Of a DNA stretch of 26,327 bases, positions 8,201-16,700 are shown one piece after another. A program made the position numbers and the translations under genes. Below the pieces are notes generated by a model that had not been told where the DNA came from, ran no database searches, and saw nothing but the letters and a program-made list of their open reading frames with translations. Within the stretch, counting starts at the first letter, position 1. Every line of letters starts with the position of its first letter. Source of the DNA: a virus; IMG/VR virus record IMGVR_UViG_3300024346_000440, positions 1 to 26,327 of that record; one strand, given 5' to 3'.

Positions 8201-9504
8201 AGTGTTAAGTCTTGAACTCCATAAAAGTCATCTGTTAAATCTTGACCAAGCGAAGTTAAAGCTTCTGTAGTTCCTTCTAAAGCTGTATTTATTCCAAAAG
8301 CTTTAAATATTTCTTTAGCTGTCTTATCACCTAATTCTTTTGATATTTTTTGAGCAGCTTCTTTACCTGCTATATTAAAAGTTTTTCTTACTTGGCTTCT
8401 AATTCCTGATTTAAAAACTTGAAAAGATTTAGCACCAACCGGACCCATGATTCCTTCAAAAAATCCTTCTGCTCCACCTCTTAGAAAAGCTCTACCAAGC
8501 TTGTCTCCTCTAGTAAGCTCTTTTAACTTAGGATCATCTGAAAATCTAGATTCTTCATACTCGTCAGGAATTAAAATACCTGACATCATACCAGAACTTC
8601 CTAAAGCTTGTTTTATTAAAAGTTGTGTTGTTGGTATAGATTTACCTCTTGTAGCTACAGCTGGAAGTGAAGATAAAACCATTAATGGCAAGCTTTCAGC
8701 TGTTGTTCTAAAACCTAAATTAGCCGCATCTGCAAAGTTTCCATTTTTTATACTATTAACAAACCCGTCTTTATACTCTCTTTGAGATTCTCTTAGTTTG
8801 TTTCTTTTTTCAATATTAGATTTAGACATTAAATCTCTATAAGCTCTATAAGCTAATTGAACATTTCCAGGTTTGTAACCTGTAGTTTCTAGTATAACAT
8901 CTTCTACGTAGTTTAACCCAGCATTTTTAAAGTTTTCTATAGCTATACTGCCTGCTTGTAAACTTTCCCAAAGATCAACTAATCTACTTCCAGATTCTTT
9001 TTGCTTTTTTGCTAAAGATTTTAATTTATCATCTCCTTCTGGTATGTCTAATTTAATTTTTTCATCTTGAAGGTCATTTATAAAGTCATTGTCAAAAAGT
9101 TTATTTTTTAAAATTTCTCTATCAACTTCTTTTCCGTCTATGTAATACTTACCAGGAACTTCATCTATATTATATTTAGCTTTTCTAGCTTCTTCTTCTT
9201 TTTTTTGTTCTAAAGCAAAGTCTCCAGTAGTGAACATATCTCTTGATTCAAACAAATCCTCTTGACTAATTTCAGCATCGTCTTTACTTGGCAAAGTTTT
9301 TTCAACTTCTTCAAACTTAAACTCTGGAAATTTAGAATTTGCAACCTCATAGTTGTAGTCTTCTTTTTCTACTGTAGCTGTGTAATCTTTTAAAAGCTGA
9401 GGATCGTACTCAGATAACTCTGGAAATTTATCTAAAACAACATCCCAATTATAATTATCTTGTTGAGCTGTTGCTACTAAATCTTTTAATAATTGTTCAT
9501 TCAT
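2239..9504 (-). CDS. Giant multidomain virion protein (2421 aa) with zincin-like and HAD phosphatase-like domains
   Basis: Likely a large polyvalent-type protein packed in the virion and delivered with DNA. Residues 1-62 hold two copies of a roughly 30-residue repeat (QLLKDxxATxxxxxYNxxVxxxKFPE). Residues about 150-470 are helical with small hydrophobic patches, and 475-590 look like coiled coil. HEVLH at 671-675, after a FYLGDAIVIN strand, is the zinc-binding HExxH of a zincin metallopeptidase, with a possible third ligand in SVEIFTVLSDAI near 729. A complete HAD set follows: DFDDT (1549-1553), VLTAR (1626-1630), Lys1665 and FADD (1682-1685). Other recognisable blocks are KFLPARAIEASKRVLG near 892-907 and YEHAMPAT near 1371-1378. 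The C-terminus has a hydrophobic stretch at about 2240-2258 and a Lys-rich tail. Its ATG overlaps the upstream stop by one base (TAATG). It is the last gene of the late unit. The activities are inferred from motifs only. Confidence 0.85.
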   Translation of the reverse strand: MNEQLLKDLVATAQQDNYNWDVVLDKFPELSEYDPQLLKDYTATVEKEDYNYEVANSKFPEFKFEEVEKTLPSKDDAEISQEDLFESRDMFTTGDFALEQKKEEEARKAKYNIDEVPGKYYIDGKEVDREILKNKLFDNDFINDLQDEKIKLDIPEGDDKLKSLAKKQKESGSRLVDLWESLQAGSIAIENFKNAGLNYVEDVILETTGYKPGNVQLAYRAYRDLMSKSNIEKRNKLRESQREYKDGFVNSIKNGNFADAANLGFRTTAESLPLMVLSSLPAVATRGKSIPTTQLLIKQALGSSGMMSGILIPDEYEESRFSDDPKLKELTRGDKLGRAFLRGGAEGFFEGIMGPVGAKSFQVFKSGIRSQVRKTFNIAGKEAAQKISKELGDKTAKEIFKAFGINTALEGTTEALTSLGQDLTDDFYGVQDLTLEDYMSNAFEAFALGSFMGGTVQSLGATGKVLLRNNKVKQGAISEIRKEQELGNISKKQGDELIRKVEDFQQAVKQTDSELLEEKQEEIANLIYEKTNLKQKIEGLDPNQESVKKSKERIQEIDNLISKTSASEAEIKLAEEQVSIAKEIKDLRINKTVKFAETQGEKLGKKVYVVETDSEGSAGDKAQKIYDEFLKENPDQSSQDVSSADGFYLGDAIVINKDVVGKTGAFNTGQHEVLHGVINNAFNDLNTNQKKKLISDFRNILSDEQNQAINDRFKAYKSDPNFDAETSVEIFTVLSDAIAKKEVAFNESFGNKLKNLLQEIFRKIGIVKDFSNARQAYNFLKDYNKTAEKGLISARALKLAEVAPVKQEISMSKTASENVQKIYEEQGVAGALDIIEEFKPIVNKIVQRRSEAPNFDRQLLTDEIETGKRGLLELIQDYNIESGVPLAAYINKFLPARAIEASKRVLGETFEEDISQRVDIAAPKVEVEIKTKEEKVPRSLRKKLNIEKGSDLYNKVKDAVVKTFGTKLPEVTDPKFKKSLSDSYKRELKKEVNALMGTRSDFKMFVTNNAETLYKSIPQETINKRFQYFAEPVLDKEGKQVREKTAVGKGVFKKKPFNKEEFINYFLGEDVGASTKGTRKTALSETIADEMALDATMEVIEDPKVFEKFKEIQEIEGKEVPKDIKPKISEKVKRPEGFSFSKSVDEIINIRNLFQLETNGINKLLKSYGIEDSFNLRTEKGRNQFVEAIKTQLLPLMPKDFWFGKGDHRKGENMSTAFTGSNASYGLSRSKYKEGPKKGQFKKPEEAAAYADIKRKIQDLKFDDTITFGKPIKGIKDFSIDKYSSIFKNKKVIQANLKNGKIKEWNKKVSIIHKEMWKRFNEAIAKDKTGQKARSIGTYLKFVANDKNSWHRLGAQFEGYSDQITGSRYEYEHAMPATSAYLYLMDAALSKSDFETAYDLTMKNYKLIALDKAMDDKLRNVRTKSGYSLQKRMPDDWSVIDNFWWQRYFNDIVSSQDGGIDPNSIIGLEGKTFGEMFNVDASGNSTTVEVEKLKSKAKNINVKNLSNNVVNFSKTTSNEGIIGYAKTVDEALKVARDPNAPVKKIRVFDFDDTLATTKSDVLFTAPDGTEGSLTAEKFAMDGARLLEEGYVFDFSEFNKVTKGKPGPLLDIAKKIQAARGTEDVFVLTARAPEAQVAIKEFLDSVGLNIPLENITGLGNSTGEAKANWMVDKAAEGYNDFYFADDAYQNVKAVKDAMSVLDVKSKVQQAKINFSKSVNEDFNKIIEQTTGIASEKVYSEAKAKVRGANKGNKKFFIPYSAEDFMGLIYPLLSKGKLGDSQMAWFKKNLLDPYAMANENIAADRIQLMEDFKALKKALEVPKDLRKKTESGFTKEQAVRVYLFNKAGYDVPGISKTDLKELLDLVNSDGVLKAFGDQIFSITKGDGYAKPGENWLVGTITTDLIDVLNTVKRAKYLEQSGFTANAELIFSKDNLNKLEAAYGSKYREAMENVLGRMKSGKNRIFSGNRLSNRVLDYINNSTGAIMFFNTRSAVLQTISAINFLNWSFNNPIKAGAAFANQPQYWKDFVELINSDYLVDRRNGLKLNINESEIADAAATSKNKAKAAINYILQKGFLPTQFADSFAIAAGGATFYRNRIKDLIKNEGMSEADAKKQAMLEWRETAEVSQQSSDPSKISAQQASDLGRVILAFANTPMQYARIQKRALQDIVNGRGDAKTNVSKIIYYAVVQNLIFNALQSALFGLGFGDDEDDMTEKQLEAYEKDKKKKYLRIANGMLDSQLRGLGLAGATVAVIKNFLTDIYERSGRKRPEYVDSIYKLLQISPPVSSKISKIRGAAWQFDSKKRREEIFEKGFSIDNPAYEAGAKVISATVNIPLDRVYSKVDNISGAMDEDAETWQSVAMLAGWPKWQIMPKDKKQEQSEFKNGNVEIITFETSVKDTKKEVKKLNKTKPKRKKVKLKFK

Positions 9505-11078
9505 TATCTAGCAATACCTTGATTTCTATTTAATTCTTGTTGTTGTTTTTGTTTTATTTCTTGCAATGCTTCTCTAAATATAGTGTTTTTTCTCATTTCT
9601 TCTTTTTGAGCATCTGTCATTTTTTCAAAAACAAGACCTGTTTGATTAGTTTCTTTAGCATATTGATCAACTGCATATTTAAGAGCTTCTCTACTAAAAG
9701 TTTGAGCTTGAGTAGGTGTAGTATCTCCAGTTAAAGCATCAACACTTCCACCTTCTTCTTCAGCTGCGTCTAAGTTTATGTCTAAAGTATTTAAATACTC
9801 AGTCATTCTGACTTGAGGTATCATTAAGTCTTTTGGTTTGTTATCATTTATTTGTATTATTAACTTATCTAAGTTGGCGTTTGTAGCTTCTAACTTATCT
9901 AAAGATATTACTTCTGAATATTTTGGTATAGCATCTTTACCAGTTCCCTGGTAAGTTACCCTATAAAGAGTATCATTTTTTACATCAAAAGCAACTGCAG
10001 AACCAGGGTTTTGATCTCTTAAATACTGAGCATATGAATCTAAAGGAGAATCTGATTGTAGTATGTCTAAAGCGGTATTAGCCTCATTTCTAAAGATTTT
10101 AGTATAATCACCTTTTTTAGCATCGTCATTATCTTGCTGCTGCATAAATAAAGTTGTTTGGTTCTCTTTAGCATATTGGTCCATTATCAAGTTAACCTTA
10201 GCGTCTAAAGCTTTTTGAATTTGATCAGAAGTACCTTTAAAAGGCTCGTTAGGATCTATGTTATTTGAAAACTGAGATAAGTATTGGTATTCATCTCCAG
10301 ATATACTAGTTAACAAGTTAGGATCATTATATAAATCTTCTCTTATCTTTTGTCTAGCTAAATCATAATTTTTTCTAGTTGTAGTAGTTATAGTACCATC
10401 AGCTGCTTCAGTTTGTATTTTAATAAGCTTAGGTTCATAATTGCTAGCATATTTATCATATATAGCCTTATACTCAGCACTTGGATCATCTACATAGTTT
10501 ATAGTTCCAGGGCCACCATTTTTTCTAGACTGCATGTAGTTACTTATGTTTTTACTATAACCATTATAGTTTAAAGTAAAATTACCATTTTCATAACCTA
10601 TTTTAGTTCCATTACCTTTATTTAAAGATATATTATTCATAAAAGCTCTAGCTTTAGGATCTGTACTATTAGATATTTTAAACTGACCACTACCGTTTTC
10701 AACTATCTTTTGATACTCTCTACCTTCTTCGTCAAATATAGCTAAACCAGATTGCAAATCTTTAACGCCGTTTAGTAAGTTTGATTGAGCTTTTAAATAT
10801 TCGGTTTGGTCTCTACCAATAGAATTGTAACCTAATCTATATATATTATCTATTTCAGAATTAATTTTAGCAGTTAAACTATCTTTAAAATTTTCTTCAT
10901 CATCAGCACTTAAACTAGATGATATTCTTTTTAACTCTGCATCTTGTAAAGTTAATTCGTTTTTACTTTTTTCAATATTAGCCATTTGAGTATCAAATGC
11001 TGTAACAGCTCCTTGAATACTTTTTGATAAGTATTCAGCACTTCTATTTATTAAGTATGGATTAAAACGTCTTGCCAT
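9504..11078 (-). CDS. Putative virion-associated protein of unknown function (524 aa)
   Basis: Begins MARRFNPYLINRSAEYLSKS and starts 10 bases after the 301-residue gene. Its stop overlaps the start of the giant gene (TAATG). The first 130 residues are predicted helical and charged (AFDTQMANIEKSKNELTLQD and the following stretch), the middle is mixed with many Asn, Asp and Tyr, and the C-terminal 60 residues are again helical and Gln-rich (QEIKQKQQQELNRNQ). No signal peptide, membrane segment or catalytic motif is apparent. Placed between a putative ejection protein and the giant multidomain protein, it is most likely an internal or ejected virion protein. That is inference from position, since I do not recognise the family. 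Confidence 0.72.
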   Translation of the reverse strand: MARRFNPYLINRSAEYLSKSIQGAVTAFDTQMANIEKSKNELTLQDAELKRISSSLSADDEENFKDSLTAKINSEIDNIYRLGYNSIGRDQTEYLKAQSNLLNGVKDLQSGLAIFDEEGREYQKIVENGSGQFKISNSTDPKARAFMNNISLNKGNGTKIGYENGNFTLNYNGYSKNISNYMQSRKNGGPGTINYVDDPSAEYKAIYDKYASNYEPKLIKIQTEAADGTITTTTRKNYDLARQKIREDLYNDPNLLTSISGDEYQYLSQFSNNIDPNEPFKGTSDQIQKALDAKVNLIMDQYAKENQTTLFMQQQDNDDAKKGDYTKIFRNEANTALDILQSDSPLDSYAQYLRDQNPGSAVAFDVKNDTLYRVTYQGTGKDAIPKYSEVISLDKLEATNANLDKLIIQINDNKPKDLMIPQVRMTEYLNTLDINLDAAEEEGGSVDALTGDTTPTQAQTFSREALKYAVDQYAKETNQTGLVFEKMTDAQKEEMRKNTIFREALQEIKQKQQQELNRNQGIAR

Positions 11079-11088
11079 AATTTATTAT

Positions 11089-11994
11089 TTATATTCCAAA
11101 TTTTTGTCTAGTAGAATCTATCAAAGCTTGTAATTCAACAGTTGATTCACCAGCTTGCTTTAGTCTTTCTCTGTCTTTAACCATATTACTTAATCCGGAT
11201 TTTTGCCAATCATTTTTTCCTTGTGGATCAGCGTAAATGTCAGCTGAAAGACTGAAGTCAAAAGAAGGATCTTGTCCAGGGTTCATGAGTTGTATATTTG
11301 CTATTTGATTTAAACCAGCTTGATTTGCCGCTTCTGTAGCATTACGAGTAAAATTAGTATTGTCCATAGTTGATCCAGATACTCCTGGTAACTGTGTTGG
11401 AACTAATCCTCCAGCTAATGTTTCTAATCCTTTACCTAAAGAGCTCATAGCTGATTGTGTAGAGTATATTTCTTGAGCTTTTAATAGGTCAGCTTGATCT
11501 TGAAGCATGTTTAAGTCTCTAACGTCTCTTTGCTCTTGTAGTCCCATAACCTGCATTTGACCTTGGGCTTTTGCCAAATCAACTCTTTGTTGACCTTGAG
11601 CTTGTAGTTTTTGATTTTGAGCTTCTTGTTGTTGTATATTAGCAGAAACACCTCTTTTACTTTGCAATGCAGCTTGTGCTAAAGCAGTTGCTCCACCAGC
11701 TCCAGTTTGTCTTAAATTATCTAATGTATTAGCTAAGGCAATATCTGATTGCTCAGCTTGAAATCTAGCAGCTTCTGTAGCTACAGATAAATTAGCAAAA
11801 GGGTTTGACATGTTAGCGTAAGGATTATTAAGCTGTTGCCTGTTTTCCATTAAGGTTTCTATATCTTTAACTTTATTACCGTAATCTCTTTTTGCTTTAA
11901 TAGCTTGAAAACCAGCTAAAGCGGCAGGAGCAGCCTGCGCAGCGGCTTTCCACCCTGTTCCACTTACTAATTCAAAACCTTCTAAAAAACTCAT
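11089..11994 (-). CDS. Putative internal/ejection protein, Ala/Gln-rich coiled coil (301 aa)
   Basis: The N-terminus has a small Ala-rich hydrophobic stretch (GWKAAAQAAPAALAGFQAIK, about 14-33). Residues about 70-180 form a long Gln/Ala/Asp-rich helix including LRQTGAGGATALAQAALQSK and repeated QAQGQQ-like units. The C-terminal third is Gly/Asn-rich and looks less ordered. This composition is typical of podovirus core and ejection proteins of the T7 gp14 / P22 gp7 type, which leave the capsid with the DNA and help it cross the cell envelope. The gene lies after the nozzle genes and before two further presumed internal proteins, which supports the role. Starts 10 bases after the preceding stop in an A/T-rich context. 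Family membership is not proven. Confidence 0.6.
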   Translation of the reverse strand: MSFLEGFELVSGTGWKAAAQAAPAALAGFQAIKAKRDYGNKVKDIETLMENRQQLNNPYANMSNPFANLSVATEAARFQAEQSDIALANTLDNLRQTGAGGATALAQAALQSKRGVSANIQQQEAQNQKLQAQGQQRVDLAKAQGQMQVMGLQEQRDVRDLNMLQDQADLLKAQEIYSTQSAMSSLGKGLETLAGGLVPTQLPGVSGSTMDNTNFTRNATEAANQAGLNQIANIQLMNPGQDPSFDFSLSADIYADPQGKNDWQKSGLSNMVKDRERLKQAGESTVELQALIDSTRQKFGI

Positions 11995-12004
11995 AATTAT
12001 ATTT

Positions 12005-13687
12005 TTATCTTGATGATACTACAAATTCTGTTGAGACAGCAAACAACTCTTTAGCTCCACCTGGATCTGTAGTTGCATCTGTCGATACTTTTACTGTTGC
12101 TAAATAACCTTTAATACCTGTTGTAGCATCACCAAAGAACACTTCATTTGGTCTAGCTACACTATTATTTATTAAGTTAGCAAAGTATTTATTTTCTTTT
12201 CTGTTAAAACCTGCTCTATAAGGTACTCCACCCTCATTGTATAAACCTTCGTCGTAACTTCTTATTAACTTAGCAGAATCATTAAATTGAGTTTGAGCAT
12301 TTGATTGTACATCAAAACCCTCTGCATCTGATAAGAAATTTTCAACTTGCCATCCGTTACTACCTTCATAGTTTACGGTTTTAAAATTCTTTATTATACT
12401 TGGACTTGCATTAAATATAAACTCTATACTGGATCCATAAGAAACTCCATAGTATGTAGTTCTAGGAGAGTTAGAATCATGGTGCTTATATATATCAGCA
12501 TTAAAAAAGCTATAGTATTTGCCTTTTAAACTACCAGCGAACTTAGGCTCATAATCATGAAAGCTTGTCCAGCCATTAATATCATCTTCAAAAGTTAAAG
12601 TATTATATGTGTCTTGTCCATTTATATCTGTACTTTTTTCTTGCATAGATATTACATAGTTTTTATCATGAATATCCCAGCCACCTACTACTCTGTCTTT
12701 TATATACTTATTAAAAGTTACTTGACCAGCCGCAGGAGTTCCTGGAGATCTATCTAAATATATTACGTTTTCATTAAAAACACCAACAACTAAAGCTAAA
12801 ATATCACCACCACTAGTTTGAGGTATGATAACTTGCATACCTTTTTCTATTTTAGTAATGTTTGATCCAGAAACATTTATTCTAGGTACAGTACCACCTG
12901 TGCTAACATATGTACATGTAAATGATATTGTTTTAAACTCGTCGTTTATTTTAGCAAACTCATCTCTAAAAAAAGATGACATGCCATATTGAGATATTTC
13001 AGTTAAACCATCTCTTGATAATCTCATTACAGCATTTCTATATTTATCTGTAAAATATCTTCTATAGCCAAAGTTAGCAAAAGTTTCTGGGTTTTTACTA
13101 ATACCATATTCTCCTACATAAGGAGTTATTTGGCCTATAACTAATTCAGTTGAACTAACTGGAGTTCCAATACCTTCAGCAGAATAAATAGCATCTTTAT
13201 CTATTAAAGCATTACTTACTTTATTTTCTTGGAATATAGCTAAGTTACTATCTAAAGCATGTATTTTCTGTATAGATCCATTTACTGGATCAACAGCTTT
13301 AGTTATTTCTTCACCTATTGGAAATACATTTGTTTTGTTAACATCTGTTACAGAGTTATATAGCCCTGAATATATTAAAGCATTACTTCTTCTATTTTGC
13401 TCACTAGAATCTTCTCTTAAATAAGCTCTTACACCATAGCCTGTTTCTGTATTATTATAACCGCCTCTAATTCTTGACTCTTCTATAATCCAGTTTCTAT
13501 CATTAGTAGCTGCAGTTCTACCAGTTGCGCTAGCTCCTGAAGTTGAGAATAAAGGATAATCAAAAGTAGCACCAATAGGGTTATTAGGTAAACCAGGAAA
13601 CACAGGCTCATGAGCAGCTAAACCAGTAGTTGTAGCGTTAATATTCTTTTTAAGTACAAAAGCATTGAAGAATTTTATTTTAGCCAT
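12005..13687 (-). CDS. Tail nozzle protein, C-terminal part (560 aa)
   Basis: Beta-rich protein with blocks that I associate with the distal part of marine podovirus tail nozzle/stabilisation proteins: WIIEESRIRGGYNNT near residue 66, NALIYSGLYNS, a segment with NGSIQKIHALDSNLAIFQE, NALIDKDAIYSAEG, and GYRRYFTDKYRNAVMRLSRD followed by GLTEIS. Such proteins form the short tube under the ring adaptors through which DNA leaves. The order of blocks continues from where the 1123-residue neighbour upstream stops, so the two together seem to equal one longer nozzle. The start ATG is 20 bases after the neighbour's stop and in a different frame. A 17-base repeat lies in that gap. Closest alternative: a receptor-contacting tail tip protein. 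Confidence 0.72.
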   Translation of the reverse strand: MAKIKFFNAFVLKKNINATTTGLAAHEPVFPGLPNNPIGATFDYPLFSTSGASATGRTAATNDRNWIIEESRIRGGYNNTETGYGVRAYLREDSSEQNRRSNALIYSGLYNSVTDVNKTNVFPIGEEITKAVDPVNGSIQKIHALDSNLAIFQENKVSNALIDKDAIYSAEGIGTPVSSTELVIGQITPYVGEYGISKNPETFANFGYRRYFTDKYRNAVMRLSRDGLTEISQYGMSSFFRDEFAKINDEFKTISFTCTYVSTGGTVPRINVSGSNITKIEKGMQVIIPQTSGGDILALVVGVFNENVIYLDRSPGTPAAGQVTFNKYIKDRVVGGWDIHDKNYVISMQEKSTDINGQDTYNTLTFEDDINGWTSFHDYEPKFAGSLKGKYYSFFNADIYKHHDSNSPRTTYYGVSYGSSIEFIFNASPSIIKNFKTVNYEGSNGWQVENFLSDAEGFDVQSNAQTQFNDSAKLIRSYDEGLYNEGGVPYRAGFNRKENKYFANLINNSVARPNEVFFGDATTGIKGYLATVKVSTDATTDPGGAKELFAVSTEFVVSSR

Positions 13688-13692
13688 ATTTA

Positions 13693-13709
13693 TATAGTCA
13701 CTTGTTATT
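13693..13709 (-). repeat. 17-base repeat copy 1, after the nozzle gene stop
   Basis: The minus-strand sequence AATAACAAGTGACTATA is identical to the copy at 19300-19316. Here it begins inside the stop codon of the 1123-residue gene and ends five bases before the ATG of the 560-residue gene. Possible promoter, RNA processing site or translation signal. Confidence 0.6.
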
Positions 13710-16700
13710 AGTTGAATATTACATCAAAATCATTAGATAAAGTGCTTAAACCGTTTCCGTTAGCATCTGTTAGTTTTAGTTTGTAAGTTCCATCAACTGC
13801 GTTTGTTTCAGATTTTATAAATCTATCTTGATTAGGTTCTGTAACTACATATATTTCTGAATATAAAACACCTGTAATAGCATCTACAACAACTATAAAA
13901 AGCTGTTCTTTATTTCTATTAGTATCAGCTGACCCATTTAAAAAGCTACTAGCTGTCATAGTGAATAAATCTTGACCTTTATTTTTCTTAGTTACAACAG
14001 GTGGTTGATTAACAAAACTAGGTGCTACATTTTGTAGTTGACAATTTGTTAGTTGTATAGGAGATTGACCTGCCCAAACACTAGTTCCAGACACGTAAGT
14101 AGCTAGTAAATTAAAAGTATAATTTTCATTTACATTGGCATTAGAGTTAAATACAAATAAAGCATTAGTTTGTATTTTATATTTAGTTATAGTGCCTGTG
14201 TTGTCTGTTAATATCTGAAATTCACTTGATCTATTAGCTCCAGTGCCATCTAAAACTGTATCTATCACTAAAGTAGAAACTGCATTTACACCATTACCAC
14301 CTGCATCAACTAAATCAAAAAACAAAGTAGCATCAGAACCGCTAGCTGTAGCTTCAGTGTGTATATATTGTATATTTTGACCTAAAGCAGTGTTATTACT
14401 AGCTGTGTCTAAAATACCTACTGGGTTCACACCTACTACTTCTCCGTTTAAAACTGATATTAAACCAGATGTCGATGTCTCCCAGTATATGTCTAAAACT
14501 GATTTTGTAGGTTCAGTTTCAAAAACACCTAAATCTTGCCAGGCTCTTTCAATACCTAATTTTTGGTTTGGGCTTGAAACTGAGTAGTCAGGCGTTGCAC
14601 CTATTTTAAAGTCTGTTTCTATTTTAGCTATAAATGGGTTAGCTTGAGCGTTAAAAAATATATCATAAAAATTATATTCAGCATTATTAGATGATCCAGT
14701 TCTAAAATAAGGATAAAACGGTTGAGGAATACTATGTTGTAAGTCAGATTGAAAAGGATATAGTTGACCTTTTGTTGTTGTCCAAGAACCTAGCTCTTTA
14801 AAAGGCTCTATAGAGACAACTTTTTCACCCTGCTTGCTAACAGTTGATTGAGTGTTATAAGATCCATTAACGCTAGAGTGTATTGGATTAACTCTATTGT
14901 ACAACAATACTCTACTATCAAAAGTAGTATCATTACCATTTACTTCAGAAAGCTCTCTAGGAATTTTATTTATATTATCTCCAAACAAGTTTAATAATGT
15001 TATTCTGCTCGCACTATGAAAAGCTGGTAAACAATCACTATTTACTATATCTGCAAATTGTACACTACTACCATCCTTTATATCTGCATCCCATATTAAC
15101 TCACCAGCTAAAGCACCTGGAGTATACACGTTATAATAATCTTGCTCTTGTTGTTTAACAACTATTCTATAGCTATAATAACCTAAAGGATTTGTTTCAG
15201 AGTATAAACCTGGATAACCTTCTTTTGATAAGCTGCTAGGTACTTCACCTCTTAATGAAAATTCCATGTAGTTACCCCAAAAGCTCACACTGTCTGATCC
15301 AAAATTAGTATATGGAGCGTATATTGTTGAGTTTTTATTACCTGTAGTTATACTTTCTTCACTATTTAATATAACATTAGAAGCTCTACCATATCTATCC
15401 ATTAACACAACTCCAACTTGATAACTTCTGTTTTGCTTTAGAGTGTGTGTTGGAAACTCAACAGTTAAATCTCTATTAGCCTCGTCATTATCAGAAGACC
15501 CAGATGGATAAGTTTTTTCATTATAAATTAAGTCGTATTGCAGGTTATCTGGAGAGCTATGTTTGTCTAGAAAATTACCATATATAACTCTATTGCTTAC
15601 AACTTCTTGAGTTAAAGCTCTAACTGGTACTCTATCATGTACTCTAATTAATTCTGCTTCTGGTAAAGTTTTAATTGCTTTAGTAGATAAGTAGTTATAT
15701 TCGTAATTAGTTGTATTAGTTAAGTTTGAAACATCAACATCTTCTATAACTCTAACAGCTTGTTCATCAGAGTTTTTTACTAATATTTGTATTTCTTCTA
15801 TTTTTAATTCATTTTTAAGTAAGTCTCCTCTATAGGGTAAGGTAGTATTAAGTTTTACTTGGTCAACTCTGTTTTCCATAAACTTAACATTACCTGATTG
15901 CAATGTTATTTCTTCGTCATTATCTGTAAAGTAACCAAATTGCTTAGGTACAAATGCAGCTTGAGTAAATGGAGCCATTAAAGAATATTCTCCGTCGTCA
16001 TATTTAAACCTATAGCTAAACTTAGAAAATTTATCTTTTAATAATCTAGTATCCCCTTTGTAATTAACGTCATAATATGGATTTCGCCTTTGTATTTTAA
16101 TTTTTAAAGTTCCTGATAGGTTTAATCCTGATTGTATATTTACAGATTGCGCTGCAACTGAAACAGCTATATAACTTTGATCGCTGTCACCTACAGTTAC
16201 TAAATCTCCATCATTTACGTTTCCAAATAAATCAAAATTATCTGAAGTAGTCAAAGGTGTAGTGTATGTTCCGACTAAAGTTATAGCTCCAGAAACGGAA
16301 GCATAAGTTCCAGTTGTTATTATATGGGCTGGTAAATATTCTTCAGAGTTAGATATTAATGTACTATTATCAGAAGTATCTAAAAAACCAAAAGGTTCTA
16401 CAGGCGCGAATTTAGCAACTGAAATATGATCTTCGCTGTAGTAGTAAGGATTATTAGTTCCAGAAAACTCATAGCTATTATCAAAAGCTTTTTGTATATT
16501 TATTTTTCTTGGTTGATTTCTATTGTCAGTCCAAAATAATAAGTTCTCTAATAAACTTATGTTTATTATTTCTTGTGTTTTTGAAAAGTTTAAAAAGTTT
16601 CCAGCTACTAAAACTCTTTTTTCATTAGTTAGCACATTATACTCAACTATGTAACAACCAGCTCCTTTGTATGTAAAAACACCAGGAGGAGTTGTTTCGT

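Noticed and set aside
13693-13709. A T7-type promoter
   Set aside because: Only the ACTATA end and a loose TAATA upstream agree, with spacing off by one; kept as a repeat, not called a promoter.
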